Source of the DNA: WVYX01 sp039586815
GTDB taxonomy: Bacteria; Gemmatimonadota; Gemmatimonadetes; Gemmatimonadales; GWC2-71-9
Direction: 5' to 3'
DNA: 64,000 bases
NCBI GenBank assembly: GCA_039586815.1
Contig: JBDHJR010000013.1
Coordinates: 62,001-126,000 of the forward strand
Within the stretch, counting starts at the first letter, position 1. Each line of letters opens with the position of its first letter. Below, piece after piece: positions 35,481 to 44,716 of this stretch. The notes under the pieces were generated by a model. That model searched no databases. It had not been told where the DNA came from and saw nothing but the letters and a program-made list of their open reading frames with translations. Both the position numbers and the translations under genes were made by a program.

Positions 35481-37979
35481 TCAGCTGCTCAACGAGGGGC
35501 GCTGCCCACTGCGGCGGCGCTCCTCGTATGCGTCCAGCAGCGCCTGCCTCACCGCCGGCACCCGCTCGGACAGCCGGTCCACGTCCTCGCCCGACAGCTC
35601 GTACAGCTGACACCCCGTGACCGCCTGGACCGTGGCGCTGCGCGGTGCCTGCGTGAGCAGCGCCATCTCCCCGAAGAACTCTCCGGCGTGGAGCGAAGCG
35701 ACCCGTTTGGGGGGCTTGCCCGGGAAGGCTACGATCACTGCGACGACGCCGCGCGCCACCAGGAAGAGCGAGTTGCCGCGCTCTCCCTGACGAATCACCG
35801 TGTCGCCCGCCAGGGTGGTGCGGGGCACGAGCAGGCCGACCACGCTCTGGAAGTGCTGTGCGCTCAGGCCCTGGAAGAAGGGCACGCGGGCCAGCAGGTC
35901 CTCGGGCTTGGGCTCGAGTGCGGCAATAGGCTGCCGCGCCAAGCGTCGCTCCTCGGCCTCGACCGACCGGCGGGCGCTCCGTGCCACTGTCGGCGGGATC
36001 GCGCCGGTCGAGGCGAGCTGCTCGATGGCGTTGGCTTCTCCGTCCAGCGCGATGCGCTGCACCGTCTGGTGCTGTGCGGCCTGCACATACTCCGGGAAGT
36101 GCTCCGCCACACCGTCAATGCGTACCATCACGTCGCCCGCCTGCGCCTCGTACACCGCACGGCACTCCTCCGCCACTGATGCCTCCACGCCGATGAGCTC
36201 GGCGAGCCGCATGACCTCCGCCATCACGTACTCGCACGCGTCCAGTACCGCCGTGTCGCGCTCGTAGCGCGCGGCCAGAGCACGCAGGCGGTGGCGCTGG
36301 ACCGTACGACTCCGGGGGAAGATGCTGCCCAGCAGCTTGAAGGAGCGGGCGCCGAAGCGCACCTCGATCGGGGTCGCGGCTACGATCTCCCGCGGGATGT
36401 TGCCCCGCTTGAGCTGGTCACGCCTGAGATCTACCGAGAGCTCGAGCTCGCGCAGCACCGGCTCCGAGATGATGCCGCGGTCGAACATCTCGCGGTAGCG
36501 GTGTCGCTCCACCGTGAGCGCCTCGGCCCACAGCACGCGGCGCATCTCGTCGGTCGCCAGCTCCGAGCTAAGCTCGTCCAGGTCCTGCTCGACGGCCGTC
36601 ATTTCTGCCAGGTACCGGTTTCCCACGTCGGTGACGAGGCGGTTGGAGAAGTGGCCTGCCGTTCCAAGCTCCTCTACGCGCGCGAAGGCGGCCCGCTTGG
36701 CCGCGAGCACGGCCTGGATGCGTCCGAAGCGCTCGACGAGCGTCGGCCGATCGAGTCCCAGGCGGTGCAGCAGCGGCTTCATCGTGACACCGCCGGTCAC
36801 GATCGTGAACAGAACGACGCCGGTGGCTAGCGCCACCAGCATGCCGCGCTGGGGAAAGTCGGCCGGTATGCTCAGCACCAGGGCGAGGGCCACGGCTCCG
36901 CGCAGCCCGCCCCAGAAGAGCACGGTCTGATTGCGCCCGTCGATCGACTCCGCCCTGGAGTACCGATTCACCAACGGGACGAGCCCGAACACGGCGGCCG
37001 CTCGCGCGAGAGCGACGATCAGGATTGCCCAGCCGATGGCGCCCGCGAACGACGCCAGACCGCCCAGCTTCACGGTGATCCCCACCAGCAGGAAGATCAG
37101 GCTGTTCGCCACGAAGGCGGCGTACTCCCAGAACTGGTGGAGGTAGGTTCGCACCTCGGGGGTGAACCGGGTGGAACCGAGCGTGCCGATGATCAGTCCG
37201 GCGCCCACGGTAGCCATGACGCCCGAGACTCCCAGGAAGTGATCGGCCACGATGAAAGCGGCGTATGCCACCACCGTCGAGAGCGTGACCTCCACCAGGG
37301 GTTCGTCCCGAGCCAGGGCGATCGTCCGGATCATCAAGTAGCCGATGATCACGCCCACGACGAGCCCGCCCACGAACACGATGACGAACTCGATGACGCC
37401 GCGCCCCACCGTGCCGGCTGCGAGCGCACCGCCGGCGAGAACCATGAGTATGAGACGGAACAAGACGATGGCGGTGGCGTCGTTGAAGAGGCTCTCGCCC
37501 TCGACCAGGATGGTGAGCCGCTTGGGTGCACCCAGCTCCTTGAACAGCGCGATCACTGCCACGGGGTCGGTTGCGGATATCAGCGCGCCGAACAGCATCG
37601 CTGAGCCGAGGGGGAGCGGCGTCACCAGCGCGATCAGCCCGCCCACGATGGCGGTCGAGAGCAGCAATCCCGGGATGGCCAGCGTGAGCACCGGCGCCAT
37701 GTTCTGCGACAGCAGACGGGCGTCGAGGTTGAAGGCCGACTCGAAGATCAGGGTGGGGAGGAAGATGAAGAGGATGATCTCGGGCGAGAGCGTGAGCTCG
37801 TGCAGCGGCTCCAGCCACGCTACGCGGTCTGCCAGAGCCCCCAGCACCAGGCCGAGCAGCACAAGGCCCACCGTGTAGGGAAGGCGGGTACGCTTCAGTC
37901 CAATGGCCGCCGCAGCCGCCACCAGCAGCAAGCCGATGACCGCCACTACGATGGTGACGACGTCACCGTGCTCCATCAA
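35481..37979 (-). CDS. CPA1 Na+/H+ antiporter with C-terminal cyclic-nucleotide-binding domain
   Basis: An 832-aa protein. Residues 1-420 form about twelve membrane helices with antiporter signatures (FLPTLIFESAFNLD, ISATDPVAVIALFKELGAP, the acidic pair in EGESLFNDATAIVL). Residues 430-700 are a long cytosolic helical region resembling plant SOS1-type tails. Residues about 705-815 are a cNMP-binding fold with phosphate-binding cassette HAGEFFGEMALLTQAPRSATV. This architecture implies pH and Na+ homeostasis gated by a nucleotide. The start (ATG 37979 or 37976) is 28 bp after the K+ channel stop, so the two are probably an operon. Confidence 0.9.
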   Translation of the reverse strand: MMEHGDVVTIVVAVIGLLLVAAAAAIGLKRTRLPYTVGLVLLGLVLGALADRVAWLEPLHELTLSPEIILFIFLPTLIFESAFNLDARLLSQNMAPVLTLAIPGLLLSTAIVGGLIALVTPLPLGSAMLFGALISATDPVAVIALFKELGAPKRLTILVEGESLFNDATAIVLFRLILMVLAGGALAAGTVGRGVIEFVIVFVGGLVVGVIIGYLMIRTIALARDEPLVEVTLSTVVAYAAFIVADHFLGVSGVMATVGAGLIIGTLGSTRFTPEVRTYLHQFWEYAAFVANSLIFLLVGITVKLGGLASFAGAIGWAILIVALARAAAVFGLVPLVNRYSRAESIDGRNQTVLFWGGLRGAVALALVLSIPADFPQRGMLVALATGVVLFTIVTGGVTMKPLLHRLGLDRPTLVERFGRIQAVLAAKRAAFARVEELGTAGHFSNRLVTDVGNRYLAEMTAVEQDLDELSSELATDEMRRVLWAEALTVERHRYREMFDRGIISEPVLRELELSVDLRRDQLKRGNIPREIVAATPIEVRFGARSFKLLGSIFPRSRTVQRHRLRALAARYERDTAVLDACEYVMAEVMRLAELIGVEASVAEECRAVYEAQAGDVMVRIDGVAEHFPEYVQAAQHQTVQRIALDGEANAIEQLASTGAIPPTVARSARRSVEAEERRLARQPIAALEPKPEDLLARVPFFQGLSAQHFQSVVGLLVPRTTLAGDTVIRQGERGNSLFLVARGVVAVIVAFPGKPPKRVASLHAGEFFGEMALLTQAPRSATVQAVTGCQLYELSGEDVDRLSERVPAVRQALLDAYEERRRSGQRPSLSS

Positions 37980-38006
37980 CCCGCCTTCCTCAACCTGATC
38001 CCACCG

Positions 38007-39128
38007 CTACTCGGTCGTCTGTTCGAGCGTGAACTGGGTGCCCGTGGCCCGTTGGAATCGCTTTCGCAAGCGCTCGAGCCCGTCCGGGTCGGCCATCACC
38101 ACCAATGTCATCCCGACCGTGAGGGGAGTGTCGGGAGCAGGCTTGAACGTGAACTCGCCCGTCTCCGGGTGGCGCACCGCGAGCAGCATGGCTCCCGCCA
38201 CCTCGTCGACCTCGAGTTCGCCCAGGGTACGGTCGCTCACGTGGGCCTGCTTGGGGATGGTCACCTCCTCGACCCTGAGGGTCCCGCCCTTCTCGCGCAG
38301 CATCTTGTCGAGGAAGGTGACAACGGTGGGGCGCACCAGCGCCGAGGCCATGCGCAGCCCTCCAATGCGGCTGGGGCTCACGACCACGTCGGCCCCCACG
38401 GCCTGCAGCTTGATCTCGGTCTCGGGCTGCTCCGTAGCGGCGATGATGCGCGCCCGAGGCGCCAGACGGCGCGCCGTCAGTACGCCCAGCACGTTGTCCT
38501 TGTCGTTGTCGGTGCATATCACGAAGCCCGAGGCCCTGTCGGCCCCAGCCTCGAGCAGCACCTCGTCGCTGCTCAGGTCGCCCACGATGCCCGGGACGTC
38601 ACCCAACCGGTGGTGCGCCTCGGCCAGCGCGTCGGCCGTTGGCGCCACTACCACAACCTGGCGTCCGGTCCGGATCAACTCCTCGGCGACGTGCCAGCTC
38701 GCGGTGGTGTCTCCGCCGACGATGTAATGGTTTGCCATCTCGGCAATCGTCTTCTGCATCCGGCGCCTCGCAAAGATGTTGTGGAGCTGACCCTCGATCA
38801 CGAATGCGGCCGCCATCGGAACCGTGTACGCCACGATGCCCATGCCCACCAGCAGGAGCGCTACCGTGAAGATGCGCCCCGCCGGATTGTTGGACATGTC
38901 TATGATCTCGCCGAATCCGACTGTGGTGAGGGTGATGATCGTCATGTAGACGGCGTCGATGACGCTCTGGCCCGCGCCGCCAATCAACACGAATCCCAGG
39001 ACCCCGACTGCCGTCACCAGCACCAGGGCGCCCAAGGCCATGCGCAGCCGCCGCCGCAGGCGGTAGAACTCGGCCGCCTCCGCGGGGCGCCCCGAATGCC
39101 CGGGACCTGTCAGGGGTGAGTCTGCCAT
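38007..39128 (-). CDS. two-helix potassium channel with RCK (TrkA-N/TrkA-C) domains
   Basis: A 373-aa channel subunit. Residues 30-125 hold two membrane helices flanking the filter TVGFG (69-73, in TLTTVGFGE). A TrkA-N Rossmann domain (about 145-260; it starts HYIVGGDTTASWHVA rather than with a perfect GxGxxG) and a TrkA-C domain (about 280-360) follow. It forms tetramers in the inner membrane and passes K+. The ATG at 39128 is chosen over 39164 because SD-like sequence and the conserved region favour it. It is upstream of the Na+/H+ antiporter. Confidence 0.9.
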   Translation of the reverse strand: MADSPLTGPGHSGRPAEAAEFYRLRRRLRMALGALVLVTAVGVLGFVLIGGAGQSVIDAVYMTIITLTTVGFGEIIDMSNNPAGRIFTVALLLVGMGIVAYTVPMAAAFVIEGQLHNIFARRRMQKTIAEMANHYIVGGDTTASWHVAEELIRTGRQVVVVAPTADALAEAHHRLGDVPGIVGDLSSDEVLLEAGADRASGFVICTDNDKDNVLGVLTARRLAPRARIIAATEQPETEIKLQAVGADVVVSPSRIGGLRMASALVRPTVVTFLDKMLREKGGTLRVEEVTIPKQAHVSDRTLGELEVDEVAGAMLLAVRHPETGEFTFKPAPDTPLTVGMTLVVMADPDGLERLRKRFQRATGTQFTLEQTTE

Positions 39129-39203
39129 GCCATTCCCAATACCGCGCGGGGATGGTGCCGTCAATGCCGGCGCAGAACCCTGGCGCGGCGTGCAATGAAA
39201 AAA

Positions 39204-39227
39204 CGGGCGACAGATCGCTGCCGCCCG
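39204..39227 (-). terminator. intrinsic terminator of the TM2 gene
   Basis: On the minus strand CGGGCGGCAG-CGAT-CTGTCGCCCG forms a 10-bp stem (one G-U) followed directly by TTTTTTC. A textbook intrinsic terminator 29 bp after the stop at 39256. Confidence 0.92.
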
Positions 39228-39255
39228 CGTGAGGAATCGGTCTTTGCTGCGGGGC

Positions 39256-39687
39256 TCAGCGATCGCCGGCAGGCCGTGGCAATGCGTCCCGCTCCTGCGC
39301 CTGGGTGAGCATGCGCTCCATGAAGTCCACCCGCTCGCCCAGCTCGGACATCTCGCCGCGCATCATGTACAACTCCTCGACGACAGCCTCGAACTGGGGA
39401 CCCATTTGGCCACGCGGCACGCCCTGTGGGTTGGGTTCCCACCAGTGCCACACCCGCTTCTCGTCGGCGTCACGGAACGACCCGGCGGTGATGACGATCA
39501 TGTCGTACAGCCACCAGAGGCCGAAGCCCCCCATGGTGCAAAGCTGGAGGACCCCCGTGGCCACCTTCCCGGTGTAGAAGCGGTGGGCGCCGAACACGCC
39601 GAGTGCGCCGCCGAGAATGAGGGCGACGCCGCGCGAGCGATCTGACACTTGTTGCGTCGGTGCGAAGTTCTCGCCGGAGAATCCCAT
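39256..39687 (-). CDS. TM2-domain membrane protein
   Basis: A 143-aa protein. The TM2 domain (about 20-75) has two helices joined by the signature GVFGAHRFYTGKVATGVLQL and LWWLYDMIVI. A C-terminal amphipathic coiled coil (about 100-135) follows. The start at 39687 lies after the in-frame codon at 39708 and gives a normal TM2 N-terminus. Function of TM2 proteins is poorly known. It ends at an intrinsic terminator. Confidence 0.85.
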   Translation of the reverse strand: MGFSGENFAPTQQVSDRSRGVALILGGALGVFGAHRFYTGKVATGVLQLCTMGGFGLWWLYDMIVITAGSFRDADEKRVWHWWEPNPQGVPRGQMGPQFEAVVEELYMMRGEMSELGERVDFMERMLTQAQERDALPRPAGDR

Positions 39688-39762
39688 GGCTACCTCATCT
39701 ACGAGCACGGCCGCAGTCTGGTTCCGCTCTCATTCTGGTACAGGGTGGTTCAAAGGGCCAGT

Positions 39763-39781
39763 TACTTTATAGTATAAAGTA
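39763..39781. promoter_or_regulatory. AT-rich perfect palindrome, candidate operator/promoter
   Basis: TACTTTATA-G-TATAAAGTA: 9-bp arms around a single base, in an otherwise GC-rich region, 76 bp upstream of the TM2 start and 126 bp before the first tRNA-Glu. It is the kind of site bound by a dimeric repressor; PadR-type is one option, not established. Confidence 0.5.
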
Positions 39782-39907
39782 CCTGGCAACGGCAAGTACG
39801 TCGCATCTTCGGCCGCTCGTGTGTCTGCTGACGGGCCGGAAAGCCGGGTTGCGTGGCCATTTGGGCCCTGTGATATTGTTTGGTCGCGGCGGTGGTTTTG
39901 CCGCTGT

Positions 39908-39979
39908 GGCGGTATCGTCTAGGGGTTAGGACGCAGCCCTCTCAAGGCTGAAACACGGGTTCGAATCCCGTTACCGCTA
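39908..39979 (+). tRNA. tRNA-Glu(CTC)
   Basis: A full cloverleaf can be drawn. The acceptor stem is GGCGGTA with TACCGCT (first pair G-U), the anticodon loop CTCTCAA gives CTC, and the T arm is ACGGG-TTCGAAT-CCCGT. CCA is not encoded. A second tRNA-Glu starts 13 bp downstream. Confidence 0.92.
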
Positions 39980-39991
39980 TTCCCTCGTCCC

Positions 39992-40063
39992 GCCCCCATC
40001 GTCTAGCGGTCAGGACTCCACTCTTTCAAGGTGGCGACAGGGGTTCGACTCCCCTTGGGGGCA
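39992..40063 (+). tRNA. tRNA-Glu(TTC)
   Basis: Acceptor GCCCCCA pairs with TGGGGGC, the anticodon loop CTTTCAA gives TTC, and the T arm is AGGGG-TTCGACT-CCCCT. CCA is not encoded. It is tandem with tRNA-Glu(CTC) and ends 6 bp before the convergent TonB receptor. Confidence 0.93.
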
Positions 40064-40069
40064 CTTCCG

Positions 40070-42205
40070 CTAGAAAGCTCCGGTCCACGACACGCCCAGC
40101 CACACGTGCCGCCCGGCGTTGTCCACACCACTGGCGTGGTTGCGATACAGCTCGTCCAGCACGTTTTCGAAGCCGGCGCTGAGAGTGACTTGCTCGGCGA
40201 CCGTCCAGCCGCCGCGGAAGCCATGCACCGTGAAGCCGGGCGTGCCGTCGGGTTTGGGAATCCGCGGGTCATCCAGGTCGCGGGCGCCGAGTCGATCCTG
40301 GCCCGTTGCCCAGCGCAGCAGGTACTCGATCCACACCGGACTCTCGTGCGAGGTCCAGCGGACGGCCACGTGTCCGTTCAAGGGCGGGATCTTGGACATC
40401 GGCTCCACGGCGCCGCCGGACGGCCCCTGCTCGCCAAGTGTGTAGAGCAGGGTCGCGTCGATCCGCACAGTCCCGAACGCCTTCGCCGCCTGCGCCTCGA
40501 CTCCCCATAAGCGCGCCGTCCCCACGTTGCGGCCCTGGAACACCCGCTCACCGTTGAACAGGGTGTCTCCCTGGAACTCTCCCGGCACCCGGTCGATGAA
40601 GTCGGTGATCCGCGTGTAGTAGCCCGTCACGTCGAACGCCGCTTCGTTCGTCTGGTACCGCAGCGACAGCTCGCCGCTCAGCGACTTCTCCGGCGTTGCG
40701 TCGGGGTTGGGCATCGCGACGCCTCCTGGAATCGGACCGGCACGCGTCAGGTCGTACAGGTTCGGCGCGCGGAACCCCTCGGCCAGCCGCGCCGCGACGC
40801 GCCAGGCAGGAGCCGGCGCGAGCACCACGCCGAGCTGGCCGGTGAGATCCGAGCTCGTATTCTCGACGTAACCGCCCAGCTCGTAGCCGACGTCCGCCCG
40901 GTTGCGGAAGCCGCTCCAGCGGGCTCCGAGGGTGAGTCGCAACCAGTCGGTCAAACTGGTTTCGGCGTTGAGGAACACACCCACACGATCCGCGTTGGCC
41001 CCGTCGGGGAAGTTGCCCGTGGCGATCTGCCCGTAAGCCGTCTGGCGGGTCAGCTCGGTCTGAGTCCCGGTGCTCATCTCCTCGATCCAGCCCTCACTGG
41101 AGAGCTGATCGTGGTAGTAGTCGGCGCCCCAGGTGAGCATCACGGCGGTGTTGGCCAGCGTCGCCATGCTGGTCCCGACGAGGCTGATCCCCGGCGTGTA
41201 GACGTCGTCGCGCCACAGGGTGCGCGAATCGGCGGGGTCACCCGTGTCCTGCAGCCTCACGCGGCTGCGGCCCTCGTACTGGGTCGAGAGGCTCAGCGTG
41301 GCCTCGAACGTCGAGAGCGCCGCCCCGTGGGGCGTGAAGGCGTAGCGCGTGTAGGCGAGCTGGCGGGTCTGCGGCTCGAACAGATGCTCCGCGTCTCGCC
41401 CCGGCGCCGGAGCGCGGAACGTCACGTAGCGGTCGTAGCGCGGCACGCCGTGCATCGAGAAGTGTTGCAGGACCACGTCCAGGGCGTGCCGGTCGTCAGG
41501 CATCAACGTGAAATCCAGGTCCACTCCCTCCGCGTTGAAGCCGGTGGGCACCTGCTTGCCCACCTCACCCCCCGCGCGCAGATCGCTCGTGCTCACCACC
41601 GAGGCACCGAGCCCCAGCCGCCATGTGGATCCGCGAAAGCCGAGCGAGGCGCGTCCCCGCCAGCCCTGGTCCGCCGAGGAGTAGCTGCCCGCAATGCGCA
41701 TACTGGGGGAGCCGGTGGACGGGCTCGAACGCGTCTGTACGTTGACCACTCCGCCCTGTGCATCGGACCCGTACAGCACCGAGGCGGGTCCGCGCACTAC
41801 CTCCACGCGATGCACCAGTTCGGGATCGATCGTGGCGAAGTACTGCCCGGGCCCGTCGCGGTACGTCCCGTTGTTCATGGGAACGCCGTCGACCAGGTAC
41901 AGCACCTGGTTGCCTACCAGTCCCCGCAGGATCACGGCGCCCTGGCCGGCCGAGGTCTGTTGCACGAATGTGCCGGGAACGTCCCGCATCAGGTCGGCCG
42001 CGATCACGCCGGCACCCATCAGATCCGCCTGCGGAACCGTGAGGGAGAGGCTGGCGGCCTCCTCGAGGCGCGGCACGGCCTCGGACCGAGTGCCGCTCAC
42101 CACGAACTCCCCGAGTTGTATCACGGTGTCTGGCAACAGGAGACTGTCCTGCTGAAGCGGGGCAAAGCCGGCGGAGACCGCGAGCAGGGCCGTCGTGATT
42201 GTCAT
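40070..42205 (-). CDS. TonB-dependent outer-membrane receptor
   Basis: A 711-aa receptor. After a short signal, the plug domain (about 35-165) begins with a TonB-box-like FVVSGTRSE segment and contains VILRGLVGNQVLYLVDGVPM and VHRVEVVRGPASVLYGSDAQGG. The beta-barrel runs to the C-terminal aromatic residue (VSWTGAF). The ligand class (vitamin, siderophore, copper) cannot be told from the barrel. It lies 127 bp downstream of the diheme oxidoreductase on the same strand. A TACAAT sequence at 42247-42242 (minus strand) could be the -10 of its own promoter. Confidence 0.92.
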   Translation of the reverse strand: MTITTALLAVSAGFAPLQQDSLLLPDTVIQLGEFVVSGTRSEAVPRLEEAASLSLTVPQADLMGAGVIAADLMRDVPGTFVQQTSAGQGAVILRGLVGNQVLYLVDGVPMNNGTYRDGPGQYFATIDPELVHRVEVVRGPASVLYGSDAQGGVVNVQTRSSPSTGSPSMRIAGSYSSADQGWRGRASLGFRGSTWRLGLGASVVSTSDLRAGGEVGKQVPTGFNAEGVDLDFTLMPDDRHALDVVLQHFSMHGVPRYDRYVTFRAPAPGRDAEHLFEPQTRQLAYTRYAFTPHGAALSTFEATLSLSTQYEGRSRVRLQDTGDPADSRTLWRDDVYTPGISLVGTSMATLANTAVMLTWGADYYHDQLSSEGWIEEMSTGTQTELTRQTAYGQIATGNFPDGANADRVGVFLNAETSLTDWLRLTLGARWSGFRNRADVGYELGGYVENTSSDLTGQLGVVLAPAPAWRVAARLAEGFRAPNLYDLTRAGPIPGGVAMPNPDATPEKSLSGELSLRYQTNEAAFDVTGYYTRITDFIDRVPGEFQGDTLFNGERVFQGRNVGTARLWGVEAQAAKAFGTVRIDATLLYTLGEQGPSGGAVEPMSKIPPLNGHVAVRWTSHESPVWIEYLLRWATGQDRLGARDLDDPRIPKPDGTPGFTVHGFRGGWTVAEQVTLSAGFENVLDELYRNHASGVDNAGRHVWLGVSWTGAF

Positions 42206-42332
42206 GGCGTCTGAATGTACCCAGTCCCTTGTAGTGGGTGTATTGTACCTTTTGAGACACAGAAGGTTGCAGGATGGATGCCGCCGGATGAGGGTCGAAG
42301 ATGAGGACTCGGGGGCGGTACGGCGCCGCCGC

Positions 42333-43505
42333 TCAGAGTGAGTTCAAGAAGACCAGTAGATACAGCCTGGTGAGCTCATCCAGGGCCGCGAACGCGTCGC
42401 GCGCCGCCTGCGCTTCCCCGCCGTGACGCAGAATGGCCTCGCTCAATTCGAAGGCCGTGCCATCGTGCAAGTAGGTGTCGCGGTGCCGTAGACCCATCAG
42501 CAGCTCCGTGCGGACTTCCGCCGGTCCCGCGCCCACTCCACACACGTCTGCCAGCCCCGGGCCCATGTCGTGCAGCAGCAGGTCGGAATAGAGCGCCACG
42601 CGCTTGCGGTGCAGTGGCTCGACATCGCTTGGCCCGGTGGTCATGGTCGGAACGTGGCAGGTGGCGCACCCGAGCGAGGTGAACAGACGCCTCCCTTGGT
42701 CGACCGAGTCCCGGTGGGCGGCACCGCGCAGCTCCGGGGCAGGCGGCGCCAGGAACCGCACGAAGTCAACGAGCTGTGCGGCTATCACAGCGCCGACTTC
42801 CGGCTCGGGTGTGGGATCGGTTCCGGGCGGCAGTTCGCCTCCGTTGAAACCCGACTCCAGCGGCGACACCGGACTCGTGAGGCCCATCTCGAGGTTGAGC
42901 GCCCCGAGAGAGAACTCCTCCAACGTGGCCGTGTCGGCCTTGCGGCCGAAGCGTCCCATCCTGCCGTCCCGCGTGCGACCGGGACGCCCCGAGATGCCGT
43001 CGCCGTCGGCGTCGTCCGGGTCGGCGCGGCGCAGGATCGTCTCCTCGGGAATTGCGTCGACCAGACCCAGGCCGAACAGGAACGGGGCGGTAAAGCGAGC
43101 CTGGGCGGTGGCCCCGGCCGGCACTGCCTCCCCGGTGATTCCCACGGCCCGGGCGGCGGGCGTGGCCTGACCCCGAATGTTCTCACCCCCGCCCTCCACG
43201 AGCAGGTCACATGAGTCGGGCGGCACGAACCGTGTGGCCTTGGTGACGGGCTCGCCCCCGGACCCCCCTGCGGCCGGATCTGTGTGACAAGCGCTGCACT
43301 GGTTCTCGTTGAACAGGGGCCCCAGCCCGTCCTCGGGCCGGAACACGCGGTTGAATTGCGCCAGGCCCGCGCGGAAGCTCGCCAGCTCCGCGGGCCGCAG
43401 CCCGGGGAGAGGGTCACCCGCAGCGGCGGTGGGTGCCGGCTCGGCGCCGCACGCGGCGCAGAGCAGGGCGCCTGCCAAGGCCACGCCTCTTCCGCTAGTC
43501 ACCAT
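42333..43505 (-). CDS. diheme oxidoreductase-type lipoprotein
   Basis: A 390-aa protein with lipobox LCAAC (Cys19) and two heme c sites, C70-S-A-C73-H74 and C280-A-T-C283-H284. It belongs to the diheme oxidoreductase/DUF1111 family, also called thiol oxidoreductases and often found with imelysin-like or TonB systems for iron or copper uptake. No imelysin is present here. A TonB receptor follows downstream, so an uptake-linked redox step is a reasonable guess. It is upstream of tRNA-Lys on the opposite strand. Confidence 0.85.
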   Translation of the reverse strand: MVTSGRGVALAGALLCAACGAEPAPTAAAGDPLPGLRPAELASFRAGLAQFNRVFRPEDGLGPLFNENQCSACHTDPAAGGSGGEPVTKATRFVPPDSCDLLVEGGGENIRGQATPAARAVGITGEAVPAGATAQARFTAPFLFGLGLVDAIPEETILRRADPDDADGDGISGRPGRTRDGRMGRFGRKADTATLEEFSLGALNLEMGLTSPVSPLESGFNGGELPPGTDPTPEPEVGAVIAAQLVDFVRFLAPPAPELRGAAHRDSVDQGRRLFTSLGCATCHVPTMTTGPSDVEPLHRKRVALYSDLLLHDMGPGLADVCGVGAGPAEVRTELLMGLRHRDTYLHDGTAFELSEAILRHGGEAQAARDAFAALDELTRLYLLVFLNSL

Positions 43506-43587
43506 ATCCTGCGCTTCCGTTTTTGGGTGTTCCCCAATAGAATGGACCGGGGCTCGAGGATGGCAAGTCTCGTGGCCCTGCTACTGC

Positions 43588-43660
<73 letters not shown>

Positions 43661-43665
43661 CTCAT

Positions 43666-43691
43666 GAGGCGGCTTCCATCGAAGCCGCCTC
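43666..43691. terminator. bidirectional terminator hairpin
   Basis: Perfect 11-bp stem GAGGCGGCTTC / GAAGCCGCCTC with a CATC loop, just after tRNA-Lys and 3 bp before the convergent cyclodeaminase stop codon. Confidence 0.85.
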
Positions 43692-43693
43692 TG

Positions 43694-44668
43694 TCATTTC
43701 GTTCCAAGAAATGCGCGGTTGACCATCGTGGCGACTTGAATGTCCTGAATCGCGACGCCTGTCAGGTCGGCGACGGTGATCTGGTGGTCATCGACTCTTC
43801 CCGATGTTGGGTTCTCTATCACGGCGCCGAGCTCGCGGATGGCGCTTTCGTGCACCAAGCGATCTTGCACGGCATGGAAACACTCGCCGTGGTCTACGCA
43901 CTGTGCGATGCTGTCGGCGACCACTACGTCAGCCTTGCCCAAGAGCGCTCCTTCCAGTTCTTGTTTCCCGTGATCGTCCGAACCCACGGCCGTGATATGC
44001 GTGCCCTGTCGCACCTGGTCGGCTCGAATCAGGGGGGCGGTGGCCGACGTCGTCGTGACGATGAGCTCGCACTGGGAAGTCAGGGAATCCATGTCTGGCG
44101 CTTCGTGAAGCTCCAGACCCCAAGCACGGAACTCGGGTCTCGCTTCAAGCCTCTCGATTAAAGCACGGACATTGGTGCTGTTTCTTCCCCAGACTATGCA
44201 ACTGCGGCAATCCACGACGTGCCGCAACAACTCCAGCTGCAGGGCCGCCTGAACGCCAGTACCCACGATGCCGATGCTATTGACGGTTGACGGCGCGAGG
44301 TGCCTTGCCGCTACGGCGCCCGCCGCCGCAGTCCGGATGTCGGTGAGCCAGCCCTCGTCCAGCAGCACCAGCTCCAACGCACCGGTCTTCTGGCTGAAGA
44401 CCAGAATGACTCCGTTGCCGACCGGCAGACCCGAGGCCACGTTGTTCGGGAACGCCGAGGCCATCTTCATGACGTAGAACTCACCACCCGTGACGAATCC
44501 GTACTTGATGTGCACGTCGCCCGGCGGATCGTCGAAGTGCAGGAATCCGACGGGCGGTACCTGCACCTTCCCCTGTGAATAGAGGACGAAGCCGGCCTCG
44601 ATGTCCTCGATCAACTGCGGGATATCAACGAGCTTCTTGATCTCATCCAGAGGCAAGACGGTTGTCAC
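43694..44668 (-). CDS. ornithine cyclodeaminase/mu-crystallin family protein
   Basis: A 324-aa NAD(P)-binding protein. The N-terminal dimerisation part includes FYVMKMASAFPNN; the Rossmann motif is GIVGTGVQA (about 130-138), followed by a conserved ITAVGSDDHGKQEL segment and DSIAQCVDHGE. Members include ornithine cyclodeaminase, alanine dehydrogenase and ketimine reductases, and cannot be separated here. The GTG start at 44668 lies 48 bp after the glutamate dehydrogenase stop, so a shared operon for amino-acid nitrogen metabolism is likely. Confidence 0.85.
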   Translation of the reverse strand: MTTVLPLDEIKKLVDIPQLIEDIEAGFVLYSQGKVQVPPVGFLHFDDPPGDVHIKYGFVTGGEFYVMKMASAFPNNVASGLPVGNGVILVFSQKTGALELVLLDEGWLTDIRTAAAGAVAARHLAPSTVNSIGIVGTGVQAALQLELLRHVVDCRSCIVWGRNSTNVRALIERLEARPEFRAWGLELHEAPDMDSLTSQCELIVTTTSATAPLIRADQVRQGTHITAVGSDDHGKQELEGALLGKADVVVADSIAQCVDHGECFHAVQDRLVHESAIRELGAVIENPTSGRVDDHQITVADLTGVAIQDIQVATMVNRAFLGTK

Positions 44669-44716
44669 TCGTGCATCTCCGGTGAGCGGAAGGTGTCCCC
44701 AGCCGCCTGCCGCTGG

